Assembly (NCBI RefSeq): GCF_007833165.1
Contig: NZ_VOBQ01000017.1
Location: forward strand, 62,001-126,000
Length of the DNA: 64,000 bases
Source of the DNA: Caenimonas sedimenti
GTDB taxonomy: Bacteria > Pseudomonadota > Gammaproteobacteria > Burkholderiales > Burkholderiaceae_C
Reading direction: 5' to 3'
The notes below the pieces were generated by a model that did not search any database, was not told where the DNA came from, and worked only from the letters and a program-made list of their open reading frames with translations. The position numbers and the translations under genes were made by a program. Below, one piece after another: positions 28,301-38,018 of the stretch (position 1 is its first letter; every line of letters begins with the position of its first letter).

Positions 28301-28698
28301 GCACGCTGGGGGTCGAGGAGGCGATGTATGTGATGGCGGAAGTCGACGCGCAAGGCCATGTGCTGGATGGAACGCACCGCTATGCATTGCGCTTGACGGC
28401 CGGGGGGATGCCGGAGGTGGATGCGTTCTGGTCGGTCACGTTGTACCGCCGCGCCGACTGCCTGCTGGCCGCGAATCCGATCGGCCGCCACTCCATCGGT
28501 GACCGTACCCGCGGGCTGGTGCGCGATGCGGACGGCGGCTTGACGATCGCGATCCAGGCGCAGGACCCGGGGCCGGGGAGGAACTGGCTGCCGGCGCCCG
28601 CGGGTGAGGCGTTCTACCTGGCCTTGCGGCTGTACCAGCCGCGCCGGGCCCACCTCGAAGGCACGTTTGACTATCCGCCGGTCGAACGGCTGGCGTGA
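25360..28698 (+). CDS. ADP-forming acyl-CoA synthetase fused to a DUF1254/DUF1214 protein
   Basis: A single open frame of 1112 residues joins two proteins that are normally separate. Residues 1-700 form an NDP-forming acyl-CoA synthetase: CoA-binding domain (FHPRSIAVVGASATAGKIG), succinyl-CoA-ligase-like domains with the phosphohistidine candidate His261 in SHTAALAGD, and an ATP-grasp domain (about 480-695) ending in VDVNPFAVLP. From about residue 704 the product matches DUF1254 (VVTPNNDTLFTNAWLDLS; YWVLGFLDAWTNPWAY) and then DUF1214 (FWSVTLYRRADCLLAANP; GRNWLPAP). No stop separates them. DUF1254 proteins are usually exported, but here no signal peptide remains. The GTG 25360 start has a weak ribosome site. 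An in-frame GTG at 27469, after GAGAG, could also start the second half alone. The acyl substrate is unknown. Confidence 0.85.
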   Translation: MPSPDLQSFFHPRSIAVVGASATAGKIGAIPLRYLADHGYAGEIYPINPARQEVAGLRAYPGLREVGRPIDLAIFAVPADQVEAAFEDAVAAGVRNVVVFTAGFAETGPEGLAAQRRVMERARTHGIRVLGPNCLGFMNAAASVYATFSPVVSTGLAPRGTVGIVTQSGAFGAYAYGMARERGLGLSTWVATGNEGDIDVAECIAWMAQDPATHVIMAYMEGCHDGARLKGALASARAAGKPVVVVKVGRTELGAQAAASHTAALAGDDAAFDALFRQYGAWRARTIDEFFDVAHGLAVSGLPANGKVGLLTVSGGVGVLLADAAADAGLDVAPLPAAAQQRILDRVPFAATRNPVDVTGQVTSEPDLLEVAANVMLREGGYGSLLVFLAAAGLTPVMQQMQLNLARQLRRDFPDRPVVFSTLADPRQQCALEELGCLTFTDPSRAIGVLAALHFFREQGQRANDAAPSPAAASLTLQPRTYNEADALELLQAHGVPAVAARRAGSRDEAIAAAAALGYPVALKILSPDITHKTDLGGVALGVADAAAVASAYDRIMERVRAGAPDARLDGVLAAPMVRGVECILGVHRDPVLGHVVMLGAGGVNVELLRDVSFRIAPVDLGQARGMVAGLKTAALLHGFRGAPKADAEALAQAIVRLSGFAMAAGDSLESVDVNPFAVLPLGEGAVALDAVIVGRGTARETGVGDLVIETLPLFEMARMRSANTARRHAVQGFAGAGPASTMRWVNQFTHTRRLIGPGDKEVVTPNNDTLFTNAWLDLSAGPLVIDVPEMGERYWVLGFLDAWTNPWAYAGRRTTGGARQRVFVHGPAWQGGVPAGMHGVRAPGDDVWVIGRIIVDHDDEDLARVHALQDRFGISRPDGSSALARLDVLLDGRRAGTPGAGEYLNAVERMMARNPPPRPVPGWPPAASALEAALPPVYAALREADARSELGGGWTTAVNVRTHFGEDFATRARVARNWIGTLGVEEAMYVMAEVDAQGHVLDGTHRYALRLTAGGMPEVDAFWSVTLYRRADCLLAANPIGRHSIGDRTRGLVRDADGGLTIAIQAQDPGPGRNWLPAPAGEAFYLALRLYQPRRAHLEGTFDYPPVERLA

Positions 28699-28699
28699 C

Positions 28700-28951
28700 T
28701 CACTTCAACCGCCACAGTCCCGGCAACACGACGCACGCCACGGCCAGGAACAGCGAGCCCTTCCAGAACACCACCGGGTTGCGTTCAATCGCCCCGCGGG
28801 CGGCGTCCCTGGAATTCCGGGTCGCGGGTGGGGCACCGGCATGGAGCGCCTGGGCTCCTGCGCACTCCGGCAGTGCGAGGGCTGCGGCCGGCTCAGCCCC
28901 AGCCTGGCCTGGCCCGGGGCTGGCCAAGGCTGGCGCAATGCGCGCCGGCAC
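28700..28951 (-). CDS. Possible small membrane protein
   Basis: Open frame of 83 codons whose end (NPVVFWKGSLFLAVACVVLPGLWRLK) looks like a real single membrane span with charged flanks. The first half is low-complexity and overlaps the 3' end of the agmatine-deiminase-like gene in another frame. No ATG, GTG or TTG lies close before the hydrophobic part, so the start is unclear and the true protein may be shorter or be a remnant. I do not recognise a family. Confidence 0.25.
   Translation of the reverse strand: MPARIAPALASPGPGQAGAEPAAALALPECAGAQALHAGAPPATRNSRDAARGAIERNPVVFWKGSLFLAVACVVLPGLWRLK
28840..28878 (-). terminator. Two short hairpins beyond the agmatine-deiminase-like gene
   Basis: CGCACT-CCGGC-AGTGCG (28860-28876) and GGAGC-N6-GCTCC (28840-28855) lie just beyond the stop codon at 28893. 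Neither has a following T-run, so at best they are weak or Rho-assisted ends. Confidence 0.25.
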
Positions 28952-30227
28952 CGACCCAGTTGGCGCCCATGCAATCGATGAACCGGATGGTGCGCCCGGG
29001 AAAAGCGGCTTCGTAGCGTCTCAGCACACGTTCCTGCAGCGCGGGCGGCGTTCCGTGCGGCACGTAGTCCGGCAGCAGCACCAGGCCGTTCGCCACCACG
29101 TGGTTCAGGTAGCTGGTGGTGGCGACCTGAAGCACAGTGTCACCCTCACGGCGCCCCTCGGCGGGGGGGAACGTGGTGGCCGACCACTGTTCCGAATACG
29201 CGGTGTCGGCATCGGCCCGCAGCACCACCGGCCGCTCGACCACGCGCGGCAGCGGCACCTTGACCACGCGCAGCGGGCGGCCGCGCTGGTCGGTGCTGGC
29301 TCGCAGGACCTCCAGGTTCGCCTGCATGCGCTCGCGGTTCAGGCGGGCCACCGGATGCAGGTTCGCCTCCGCTTCGTCCACCCACGCCAGCAGCACCGTG
29401 TTTTCGTCGGCGAAGCGCACGAATTCGTCGGTGTGCCCGCCGGTCCCCCACCCGACATAGGGGCCGGTGATGGTCGCGCGATGCGGTGCATCGTGCGCCA
29501 GGCCGAACGGGATCCAGATCACCTTGCGGATGCCCGGCAGCGCCAGCATCTGCGCTTCCAGGGCGTCGCGCGCCATGCCCCCGTTCCTGCGGCGCCACAA
29601 GGCGGTGTGGGCAATCAGCAGGCCTTGCCCGTTGACCTCGACCCCTCCACCTTCCATCGCGAGGGATGTCGTGAACCGGGGCAGCCGCAGCGCTTCGGCC
29701 AGCCGCTCGTCCACGGCGCCGGCATCGCGGTCCAGCGTCGCCGCGCAAGCGGCGGCCTCCACGGTGTTGGTGCCATGGCGGCGCCGGCACCAGTTCCCCA
29801 GGCCGTAGCCGGTCCACCGGAAATCGACGATGAAGGGGCGGCCGTCCCCGTCCACACCGAAGACCGCGCTGTCACGCACGAAGAAGTGCGCCGAACGGTC
29901 CTCGGTGAACTGCACCTTGCCCGCGTCCAGGCCCCGGTCGGCCAACAGGGCCATCGCGCGGACGCGCGCCTGCGGATCGCGGACCAGCATGCGGATGGGC
30001 ACGTGAGGCCACAAGGCCTGCGCCAGATCACCCGTGAAGGCCTCGTGACCAGCGTCATACCCCAGCCACATGGCGCCGATCGGATCGAAGTCCGCCGTCA
30101 GCCGGGCGCCCTCCGTCTGCGGGCCGTCCGCAGCGGCGTTGAGTGGGAGCGCCATGCCAGCGAACAGGGCGGCGGCCGCGTGCAGGCAGCGCCGACGGGA
30201 CCATGACGCGGGTTCAGATCGGGACAT
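28893..30227 (-). CDS. Agmatine deiminase family protein, exported
   Basis: Guanidino-group hydrolase of the agmatine/peptidylarginine deiminase family, 444 residues. The fold markers are present: MEGGGVEVNGQG, GGHTDEF (His265, Asp267) and the C-terminal catalytic cysteine in GAHC (Cys431). The classic cytoplasmic agmatine deiminases lack a leader; here the N-terminus has SRRRCLHAAAALFAGMAL, a twin-arginine-like export signal ending in NAAA. An exported enzyme would act on external agmatine, citrulline-type substrates or peptidylarginine. ATG 30227 is chosen because it starts that signal; the longer frame upstream is not protein-like. The neighbour argH also handles guanidino compounds, but the gap and small gene between make co-regulation uncertain. 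Confidence 0.85.
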   Translation of the reverse strand: MSRSEPASWSRRRCLHAAAALFAGMALPLNAAADGPQTEGARLTADFDPIGAMWLGYDAGHEAFTGDLAQALWPHVPIRMLVRDPQARVRAMALLADRGLDAGKVQFTEDRSAHFFVRDSAVFGVDGDGRPFIVDFRWTGYGLGNWCRRRHGTNTVEAAACAATLDRDAGAVDERLAEALRLPRFTTSLAMEGGGVEVNGQGLLIAHTALWRRRNGGMARDALEAQMLALPGIRKVIWIPFGLAHDAPHRATITGPYVGWGTGGHTDEFVRFADENTVLLAWVDEAEANLHPVARLNRERMQANLEVLRASTDQRGRPLRVVKVPLPRVVERPVVLRADADTAYSEQWSATTFPPAEGRREGDTVLQVATTSYLNHVVANGLVLLPDYVPHGTPPALQERVLRRYEAAFPGRTIRFIDCMGANWVGAGAHCASLGQPRARPGWG

Positions 30228-30288
30228 CGGGCGATCGCTCCTGGAGCGAGCATTGTGCCGCCAAGGCGATTTTGTGGCGCGACTGCGC

Positions 30289-30492
30289 TCAGTGCCACAT
30301 CTCGAAATCGGCCAGCGTTTGCGGCGGCAGCCCCTTGGCCTTGTTCCTGGCATTCAGGGTGTCCAGGTGCTTCTTCACCGTGGCCCGGTCGCCCTTGTGC
30401 AGGTACAGGTTCACCGGCAGCATGCCGATGGCGTAGGTCGAACCGGCAGCCACCAGCCGCGCCAGTTCCTGCTCAGCCAGGTCCAGCGGCAT
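30289..30492 (-). CDS. Small conserved-looking hypothetical protein downstream of argH
   Basis: A 67-residue protein that starts 3 bp after the argH stop, so it is probably translated by coupling. The sequence (MPLDLAEQELARLVAAGS at the start, a charged DRATVKKHLDTLNARNKAKG middle) is soluble and not low-complexity. I do not recognise a family or function. No separate promoter is visible. Confidence 0.6.
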   Translation of the reverse strand: MPLDLAEQELARLVAAGSTYAIGMLPVNLYLHKGDRATVKKHLDTLNARNKAKGLPPQTLADFEMWH

Positions 30493-30495
30493 GGC

Positions 30496-31887
<1,392 letters not shown>

Positions 31888-31965
31888 GGGGGGAGGGGCA
31901 GGAAAAGGGATGCGATGCGGATTCGTCATGCCGGCTGATTCACCATAATGAAGGCCTGCCGACCG

Positions 31966-33015
31966 ATGAACGACTCGCACCTATTATCGACGTTCTCCGA
32001 TTCGCGGCGCACCCCGCCGCCGCCGGAGCCGCCGCCCGCCATCCGGCCGGCGCTGGTGTTCGACGCCTGCCAGCTGGGGGTGGTGCTGCGCACGGTGCTG
32101 TTCGTCGAGGCGGTCATGGCCGTCGGCGCCACGCTGGGTTCCGGCAACGTGCCGGACTGGATCGAAAGACTGGCCTTCCTCACCGGCGCGGCCTTGCCGG
32201 GCACCCTGAGCTGGCTGATCGTCGCCTGCAGCCTGAAGCAGTTGCTGGCGCGCCTGCCGCCCACCGGGCAGCATCTGTTCGGGGTGGTGCTGGGCATGCT
32301 CGCCGGTTTGTACGGCTGCTTCCTGCTGGCGCTGGTCGGCATCACGGCGCCCATGCCCTGGATCGGCTCCGCCCTGGTCGGGGGCATGCTGGCGGCGCTG
32401 GTGGTGGCGGCCCTCGTGCTGCGCGCGAAGAGCCGCATGCCGGCCGAGACCGCGGCGCGCCTGGCGGAACTGCAGGCCCGCATCCGGCCACACTTCCTGT
32501 TCAACAGCCTGAACAGCGCCATCGCGCTGGTGCGGGAGGACCCCGCCAAGGCGGAATCCCTGCTGGAGGACCTGAGCGAGCTGTTCCGGCACGCGCTGGT
32601 CGACCGGGGCGAGGCCGTCACCCTGTCGGAGGAAATCGCCGTCGCGCGGCGCTACCTGGCCATCGAGGCGGTGCGCTTCGGCGACCGGCTGCGGCTGGAA
32701 TGGGCGCTCGACCCGCTGGCGGGCAGCGCGCGCGTGCCCCCTTTGATTCTTCAGCCGTTGGTGGAGAATGCGGTGAAGCACGGGGTCGAGCCCAGCTCCA
32801 CCGGCGCGGAGGTGAAAGTCAGCACCCAGCGGCGGGGCGGCGTGGTGGTGATCAAGGTGACGAATACGGTGCCGTCGGGGCAGGGCCGGCGGGGCCATGG
32901 CGTGGCGCAGGGCAATGTCCGCGACCGGCTGCGCCTGCTGCACGACGTGCAGGGCCAGTTCCAGACGGTGCTGGCCGACGGGGTGTACCAGGTGCGGATC
33001 GAAGTACCGGCTTGA
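31966..33015 (+). CDS. LytS/AlgZ-type sensor histidine kinase
   Basis: Membrane sensor kinase of 349 residues. Four hydrophobic segments lie in roughly residues 38-150. The His-kinase domain follows, with the phosphoacceptor His176 in [11 protein letters not shown] and an ATPase N-box in [12 protein letters not shown]. It has no periplasmic sensor domain, as is usual for the AlgZ group. An in-frame ATG at 31948 would add six residues. The partner response regulator starts 34 bp downstream. In pseudomonads the related AlgZ/AlgR pair controls surface and envelope traits; the target genes here are unknown. Confidence 0.92.
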   Translation: MNDSHLLSTFSDSRRTPPPPEPPPAIRPALVFDACQLGVVLRTVLFVEAVMAVGATLGSGNVPDWIERLAFLTGAALPGTLSWLIVACSLKQLLARLPPTGQHLFGVVLGMLAGLYGCFLLALVGITAPMPWIGSALVGGMLAALVVAALVLRAKSRMPAETAARLAELQARIRPHFLFNSLNSAIALVREDPAKAESLLEDLSELFRHALVDRGEAVTLSEEIAVARRYLAIEAVRFGDRLRLEWALDPLAGSARVPPLILQPLVENAVKHGVEPSSTGAEVKVSTQRRGGVVVIKVTNTVPSGQGRRGHGVAQGNVRDRLRLLHDVQGQFQTVLADGVYQVRIEVPA

Positions 33016-33049
33016 AGGACGCCGGCCGGCACGCGAGTGCGGGGGAGCC

Positions 33050-33790
33050 ATGGGTTTGAAACTGTTGTTGGTCGACGACGAGCCGCTCGCGCGGTCACGG
33101 CTGCGCACGCTGCTGGCCGGATGCAACGCCCCGGCTGGCGACGTCGCGGGCGAGGCCGGCAATGCGGCCCAGGCGATGGAACAGATGCGGCGGCAGCCTT
33201 TCGACGCCGTGCTGCTCGACATCCACATGCCGGGCGCCGACGGGCTCGCGCTCGCGCAGGCCCTGCGCGCCCTGCCGTCCGCGCCCGTGGTGATCTTCGT
33301 GACCGCCTATGCCGAGCATGCGGTCGCGGCCTTCGACCTCGAAGCGGTGGATTACCTGACCAAGCCGGTGCGGCTGGAACGCCTGCAGATCGCCCTGCAA
33401 AAGGCCGAGCGCGCCCTGCAGGGGCGCCAGGCCGCTCCCGCGGCGGGTGCGCCGGACGTGCTCGTCATCCAGGACCGGGGCCGGACCGAACGCGTGCCGG
33501 TGGCCGAGGTGCTGTATTTCAAGGCGGAACTGAAGTACGTGACGGTGCGCACGTCGGTCCGCAGCTACATCCTGGACGGCTCGCTGAGCGAACTGGAGGA
33601 ACGCCATGGCGCCCAGTTCCTGCGGGTGCATCGCAATGCGCTGGTGTCGCGCCGCGCGATCCGGGCGCTGGAGAAGCACTACGACCCGGAGGAGGGAGAA
33701 GGCTGGGCCGTGCGCCTGACCGGGGTCGAGGAATCGCTCGCGGTGTCCCGCCGGCAGTTGAGCGCGGTGCGCGAGGCGATCGCGGGGTAG
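33050..33790 (+). CDS. LytTR-type response regulator (AlgR-like)
   Basis: Response regulator of 246 residues with an N-terminal receiver domain (VDDEPLARSRL at the start, phosphoacceptor Asp57 in LLDIHMPG, conserved Lys in LTKPVRLERL) and a C-terminal LytTR DNA-binding domain (about 145-240; FKAELKYVTVRT, FLRVHRNALVS). GGGGGAG precedes ATG 33050. It forms a pair with the sensor kinase just upstream. LytTR regulators bind direct repeats upstream of target promoters; none could be assigned here. Confidence 0.94.
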   Translation: MGLKLLLVDDEPLARSRLRTLLAGCNAPAGDVAGEAGNAAQAMEQMRRQPFDAVLLDIHMPGADGLALAQALRALPSAPVVIFVTAYAEHAVAAFDLEAVDYLTKPVRLERLQIALQKAERALQGRQAAPAAGAPDVLVIQDRGRTERVPVAEVLYFKAELKYVTVRTSVRSYILDGSLSELEERHGAQFLRVHRNALVSRRAIRALEKHYDPEEGEGWAVRLTGVEESLAVSRRQLSAVREAIAG

Positions 33791-33904
33791 GCCAAGAGGC
33801 AGCCGGCGGGTAGGCCTGCGGCGCGTTTTGCGGCTGCGCGGCCGTTGCTGCCCCATCCATATGCCTGGCGGGGTATTCTCATCCGGCCCTTTGGAGATGG
33901 CCCC

Positions 33905-35098
33905 TTGAGTGACGAAACCCCCGTAAGCGACGAAGTGTCGGACGCCATTGCCGCCACGCGCACGCCGGTCGACCCGAAAGCGCCGCCGCACGTGCTGCTG
34001 CCGCTGCCGGCGGACGTGCGCAGCGTGATGCTGGTGGTCCTGACCTGCATCGCCGTCCTGGCGGTGTTGAAGTGGGCCAGCGGCTTCTTCATCCCGCTGA
34101 TGATCAGCCTCGTCTTCAGCTACGCGCTGTCGCCGGTCGTCGACTGGCTGGCCCGGCGCAAGATTCCCCGGGCCCTCAGCGCGGCGGTGCTGATCCTCGG
34201 CATCCTGGGGGCCGCCGGCTCCTCGGTCTACGCGCTGGCGGACGATGCGAACGAGTTGATCACCTCGCTGCCGGCGGCGGCGGCCAAGCTGCGTGACAGC
34301 GTGCGCAAGCAGGCGCGGGCGCCCGACACCACGCTGGAGACCGTGCAGAAGGCGGCGGCCGAACTGCAGAAAGCGGCCGAGGAGGCAGGCGGCGCCACCA
34401 GCGCCCCGAACGCCCGCGGCGTCGCCCGCGTGATCATCGAGAAGCCCCGCTTCGACCTGCGGGACCACCTGGTGTCCGGAACGCTGGGTCTCGCCAGCCT
34501 CCTCGGCCAGATCGTGCTGGTCACCTTCCTCACCTACTTCATGCTGATGTCCGGGGACACGTTCCGGCGCAAGCTGGTGAAGATCACCGGGCCGGGGCTT
34601 TCGGAGAAGAAGCTCACGGTGCAGGCTTTGGACGAGATCAACGCGCAGATGCAGCGCTACCTGGTGGTGCAGTTGGCGGCGAGCGTCGGCGTGGGCCTGG
34701 CGACCGGCATCGCTTTCGCCATGCTCGGCCTGAACCACGCGGCGGTGTGGGGCGTCGCCGCCGGGGTGCTCAACCTGGTGCCCTACATGGGCTCGCTGGT
34801 GGTGACCGGCGGCGCCTCTCTGGTCGCTTTCCTGCAGTTCGGCCAGATCGACATGGCGCTGCTGGTGGGCGGCATCTCGCTGCTGATCAACACCATCGAG
34901 GGTTACCTGCTGGTGCCCTGGGCCACCAGCAAGACGAGCCGCATGAATGCCGTCGCGGTGTTCATCGGGGTGCTGGCCTGGGGCTGGCTCTGGGGCGTCT
35001 GGGGGCTCCTGCTCGGGATCCCGATCCTGATGGCGATCAAGGCGGTGTGCGACCGCGTCGATCACCTCAAGCCGGTCGGCGAGCTGCTCGGAACCTGA
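33905..35098 (+). CDS. AI-2E family transporter (PerM-like permease)
   Basis: Polytopic inner-membrane protein of 397 residues in the AI-2E/PerM/TxxA family. There are about seven to eight hydrophobic segments (for example around 45-90, 98-118, 220-240 and the last in GVLAWGWLWGVWGLLLGIP), with a large soluble loop at about 120-215. TTG 33905 is the chosen start because GGAG lies 8 nt upstream; the ATG 20 codons further up has no such site. The family includes AI-2 exporters and sodium-proton antiporters, so the cargo cannot be inferred. It converges with ppc, whose stop codon is adjacent (35099). Confidence 0.9.
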   Translation: MSDETPVSDEVSDAIAATRTPVDPKAPPHVLLPLPADVRSVMLVVLTCIAVLAVLKWASGFFIPLMISLVFSYALSPVVDWLARRKIPRALSAAVLILGILGAAGSSVYALADDANELITSLPAAAAKLRDSVRKQARAPDTTLETVQKAAAELQKAAEEAGGATSAPNARGVARVIIEKPRFDLRDHLVSGTLGLASLLGQIVLVTFLTYFMLMSGDTFRRKLVKITGPGLSEKKLTVQALDEINAQMQRYLVVQLAASVGVGLATGIAFAMLGLNHAAVWGVAAGVLNLVPYMGSLVVTGGASLVAFLQFGQIDMALLVGGISLLINTIEGYLLVPWATSKTSRMNAVAVFIGVLAWGWLWGVWGLLLGIPILMAIKAVCDRVDHLKPVGELLGT

Positions 35099-37906
35099 TC
35101 AACCGGTGTTGCGCAGCCCTGCGGCGATGCCGTTGATGGACAGATGGATGCCCCGCTTGGCCCGTTCGTCGTGCTGGCCTTGCCGCCAGCGCCGCACCAG
35201 TTCCACCTGCAGGTGGTGCAGCGGGTCGATGTACGGAAAGCGGTGCTTGATGGAGCGCGCCAGCGCCGCGTTGCCGGAGAGGCGATGCTTCTCGCCCGTG
35301 ACCAGGGCCAGCGCCTCCACCGTGCGGTGCCACTCGGCCTCGATCTGGCCGAAGATGCGCTTGCGCAGCCGGGCGTCGCCGACCAGTTCGGCGTAGCGCG
35401 AGGCGAGCGCCAGGTCGCTCTTCGCCAGCACCATGTCCATGTTGGACAGCAGCGCCTTGAAGAAGGGCCATTGGCGGTACATCTTCTGCAGCAGCGCGAC
35501 GGCCTCCTTGCGCTCCTTGCCGGCGCCGGCCAGCAGGCCTTCCACCGCGGAGCCGAAGCCGTACCACCCCGGCAGCGTGAGCCGGCACTGGCCCCAGCTG
35601 AAGCTCCAGGGGATGGCGCGCAGGTCCTCGATGCGCTGGTTGGCCTTGCGCGAGGCCGGGCGCGAGCCGATGTTCAGCTCCGCGATCTCGCGGATGGGCG
35701 TGGCGCTGAAGAAATAGTCCACGAAGCCGGGCGTCTCGTAGACCAGCCCGCGGTACGCGGCCATGCTGGCCTCCGACAACCTGGCCGCCGTGTCCAGGAA
35801 CACTTTCGGCGCCGGCTTGGTCGGCTGCAGCAGTGTCGCCTCCAGCGTCGCCGCGACCAGTGTCTCCAGGTTGCGCCGGCCGATCTCGGAGTTGGCGTAC
35901 TTCGACGCGATCACCTCGCCCTGCTCGGTCAGGCGGATCTGCCCGCGCACGGTGCCCGGCGGTTGCGCCAGGATCGCCTGGTAGCTCGGCCCGCCGCCGC
36001 GGCCCACCGTGCCGCCGCGGCCATGGAACATGCGCAGCTGGATGTTGTGCGAATTGGCGAGCTGGTCGAAGAGATCGACCAGCGCGATCTCGGCGCGGTA
36101 CAGCTCCCAGTTGCTGGTGAAGATGCCACCGTCCTTGTTGCTGTCGCTGTAGCCGAGCATGATGTCCTGCTCGGCGCCCGAGCGTTGCACCAGCTTGGCG
36201 ATGCCGGGCAGCGCATAGAACTCGCGCATGATGGGGGCGGCATTGCGCAGGTCCTCGATGGTTTCGAAGAGCGGCACCACGATCAGGTCGGCGATCGCGT
36301 TGGCGTCCAGCGTCCCGCGCACCAGGCCGACCTCCTTCTGCAGCAGCAGCACCTCCAGCAGGTCGCTGACCGTCTCGGTGTGGCTGATGATGTAGTGCTT
36401 GATCGCCTGCACGCCATAGCGCTCGCGCATGCGGACCGCGGATTCGAAGATCGCGAGCTCCTTGCGGGCGTGCTCGCTGTAGTCGACGCCCCAGACGCGC
36501 AGCGGCCGCGCGTCATTCAGCAGCTGGAGCAGCACCTCGCGCTTGGCCGCTTCATCCAGCTTGCGGTAGGTGGGCGTGATGCGTGCCGCCGCCAGCAGTT
36601 CGGCCACCACTTCCTCGTGCTGCTCGGAGTTCTGCCGCAAGTCGACTGTCGCCAGGTGGAAGCCGAACACCTCCACCGCGCGGATCAGCGCGTGCAGGCG
36701 CTGGTGCACCAGGGCGGCGCCATGGTGCGCGAGCAACGATGCGCGGATCGTGCGCAGGTCCGCCATGAACTCCTCGGCGCGGCGGTAGGCGTTCTGCGGC
36801 GCCACGGCGTGCCGGGCGGCGTCACCGCCGGTCAGCTCCTTCAGCGTGGCCGCCAGGCGTGCATACATGCCGGTGACGGCGCGCCGATAGGGCTCGTCCT
36901 GCCGGTGTTCGCTGCCGTCGGGTGAGCCGTCGGCCAGCGCGCGCATCTCGGGCGTGACCGGGACCAGCATGGCCGAGAGCGACAGCTCGCTGCCCAGCCA
37001 GAACAGCTCGGTCAGGTAGTAGCGCAACGCCACTTCGGACTGGCGGCGCAGGGCGTATTCGAGGGTCTCGGCGCTGACGTTGGGGTTGCCGTCGCGGTCG
37101 CCGCCGATCCACTGGCCCATGCGCAGGAAGCTGGCCACCGGGTGGTTGCCGAGTTCCTGCTCCAGCTGCGTGTACAGCTTGGGAATCTCGCGCAGGAAGG
37201 TCGCCTCGTAGTAGCTCAGCGCCGTTTCCACCTCGTCGGCCACGGTGAGCTTGGTGAAGCGCAGCAGGCGCGTGTGCCACAGCTGCAGCACGCGGGCGCG
37301 GATGTGCGCCTCGTTGGCGGCCAGTTCGCGCGGGGCGAGGGCGTCCTTGGGCAGCGCCCGCGCCTTGATCTCGTCGCGCTCGGTGAGCAGGCGCGCGATG
37401 TCGCGTTCCGCATCCAGGATGCTCTTGCGCTGGACTTCGGTGGGGTGCGCGGTGAGCACGGGCGACAGGTAGCTGTGCGCCAGCGTCTGCGCCACGGCCT
37501 TGGCGCCGATGCCGGCCCAGCGCAGGCGCGCCAGCGCCACCTCGATGCTGCCTTCCTGCGTGTCGCCGGCGCGTTCGTGCACCTGGCGGCGGCGGATGTG
37601 GTGGCGGTCCTCGGCCAGGTTGGCGAGGTGGCTGAAATAGGTGAAGGCCCGGATCACGCTCACCGCCTGGTCGCTGGAGAGCGCCTTCAGCAGCGACTTG
37701 AGCGCCTTGTCGGCTTCGTGGTCGGCGTCGCGGCGGAAGGCAACCGAGAGCTTGCGGATGCGCTCGACGAGCTCGTAGGCGTCCACGCCTTCCTGGTCCC
37801 GCAGCACGTCTCCCAGGATGCGTCCGAGCAGGCGGATGTCTTCCACCAGCGGGCGTTCGTTGTCCTTCGCGCGACGCGCTGGAGGCGTCGTGGCACTGGG
37901 CGGCAT
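35099..37906 (-). CDS. ppc: Phosphoenolpyruvate carboxylase
   Basis: Anaplerotic enzyme that makes oxaloacetate from phosphoenolpyruvate and bicarbonate; 935 residues, typical length. Catalytic signatures are visible: [13 protein letters not shown] with the essential His near residue 148, GGDRDGNP, and the glycine-rich loop [14 protein letters not shown]. The C-terminus ends [11 protein letters not shown], as in the family. ATG 37906 is chosen because GGAGAGAG lies just upstream; the open frame begins 24 codons earlier. It is divergent from hemC, with the two starts about 110 bp apart. Confidence 0.97.
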   Translation of the reverse strand: MPPSATTPPARRAKDNERPLVEDIRLLGRILGDVLRDQEGVDAYELVERIRKLSVAFRRDADHEADKALKSLLKALSSDQAVSVIRAFTYFSHLANLAEDRHHIRRRQVHERAGDTQEGSIEVALARLRWAGIGAKAVAQTLAHSYLSPVLTAHPTEVQRKSILDAERDIARLLTERDEIKARALPKDALAPRELAANEAHIRARVLQLWHTRLLRFTKLTVADEVETALSYYEATFLREIPKLYTQLEQELGNHPVASFLRMGQWIGGDRDGNPNVSAETLEYALRRQSEVALRYYLTELFWLGSELSLSAMLVPVTPEMRALADGSPDGSEHRQDEPYRRAVTGMYARLAATLKELTGGDAARHAVAPQNAYRRAEEFMADLRTIRASLLAHHGAALVHQRLHALIRAVEVFGFHLATVDLRQNSEQHEEVVAELLAAARITPTYRKLDEAAKREVLLQLLNDARPLRVWGVDYSEHARKELAIFESAVRMRERYGVQAIKHYIISHTETVSDLLEVLLLQKEVGLVRGTLDANAIADLIVVPLFETIEDLRNAAPIMREFYALPGIAKLVQRSGAEQDIMLGYSDSNKDGGIFTSNWELYRAEIALVDLFDQLANSHNIQLRMFHGRGGTVGRGGGPSYQAILAQPPGTVRGQIRLTEQGEVIASKYANSEIGRRNLETLVAATLEATLLQPTKPAPKVFLDTAARLSEASMAAYRGLVYETPGFVDYFFSATPIREIAELNIGSRPASRKANQRIEDLRAIPWSFSWGQCRLTLPGWYGFGSAVEGLLAGAGKERKEAVALLQKMYRQWPFFKALLSNMDMVLAKSDLALASRYAELVGDARLRKRIFGQIEAEWHRTVEALALVTGEKHRLSGNAALARSIKHRFPYIDPLHHLQVELVRRWRQGQHDERAKRGIHLSINGIAAGLRNTG

Positions 37907-38018
37907 GCTTCTCTCTCCGGGGGGTGCGGCACCGCGCGGGTTGGGGCGGTGCGTGCTCATTGTTCTGGCAACGTGCATGCTAGCATCGACTTCCGCCCCC
38001 CGATTCCGTTCTGGTTAC

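Noticed and set aside
29150..29175. A possible second palindromic insertion inside the agmatine-deiminase-like gene
   Set aside because: GC-rich and encoding a Pro/Gly-rich bend, but no clear inverted repeat is present.
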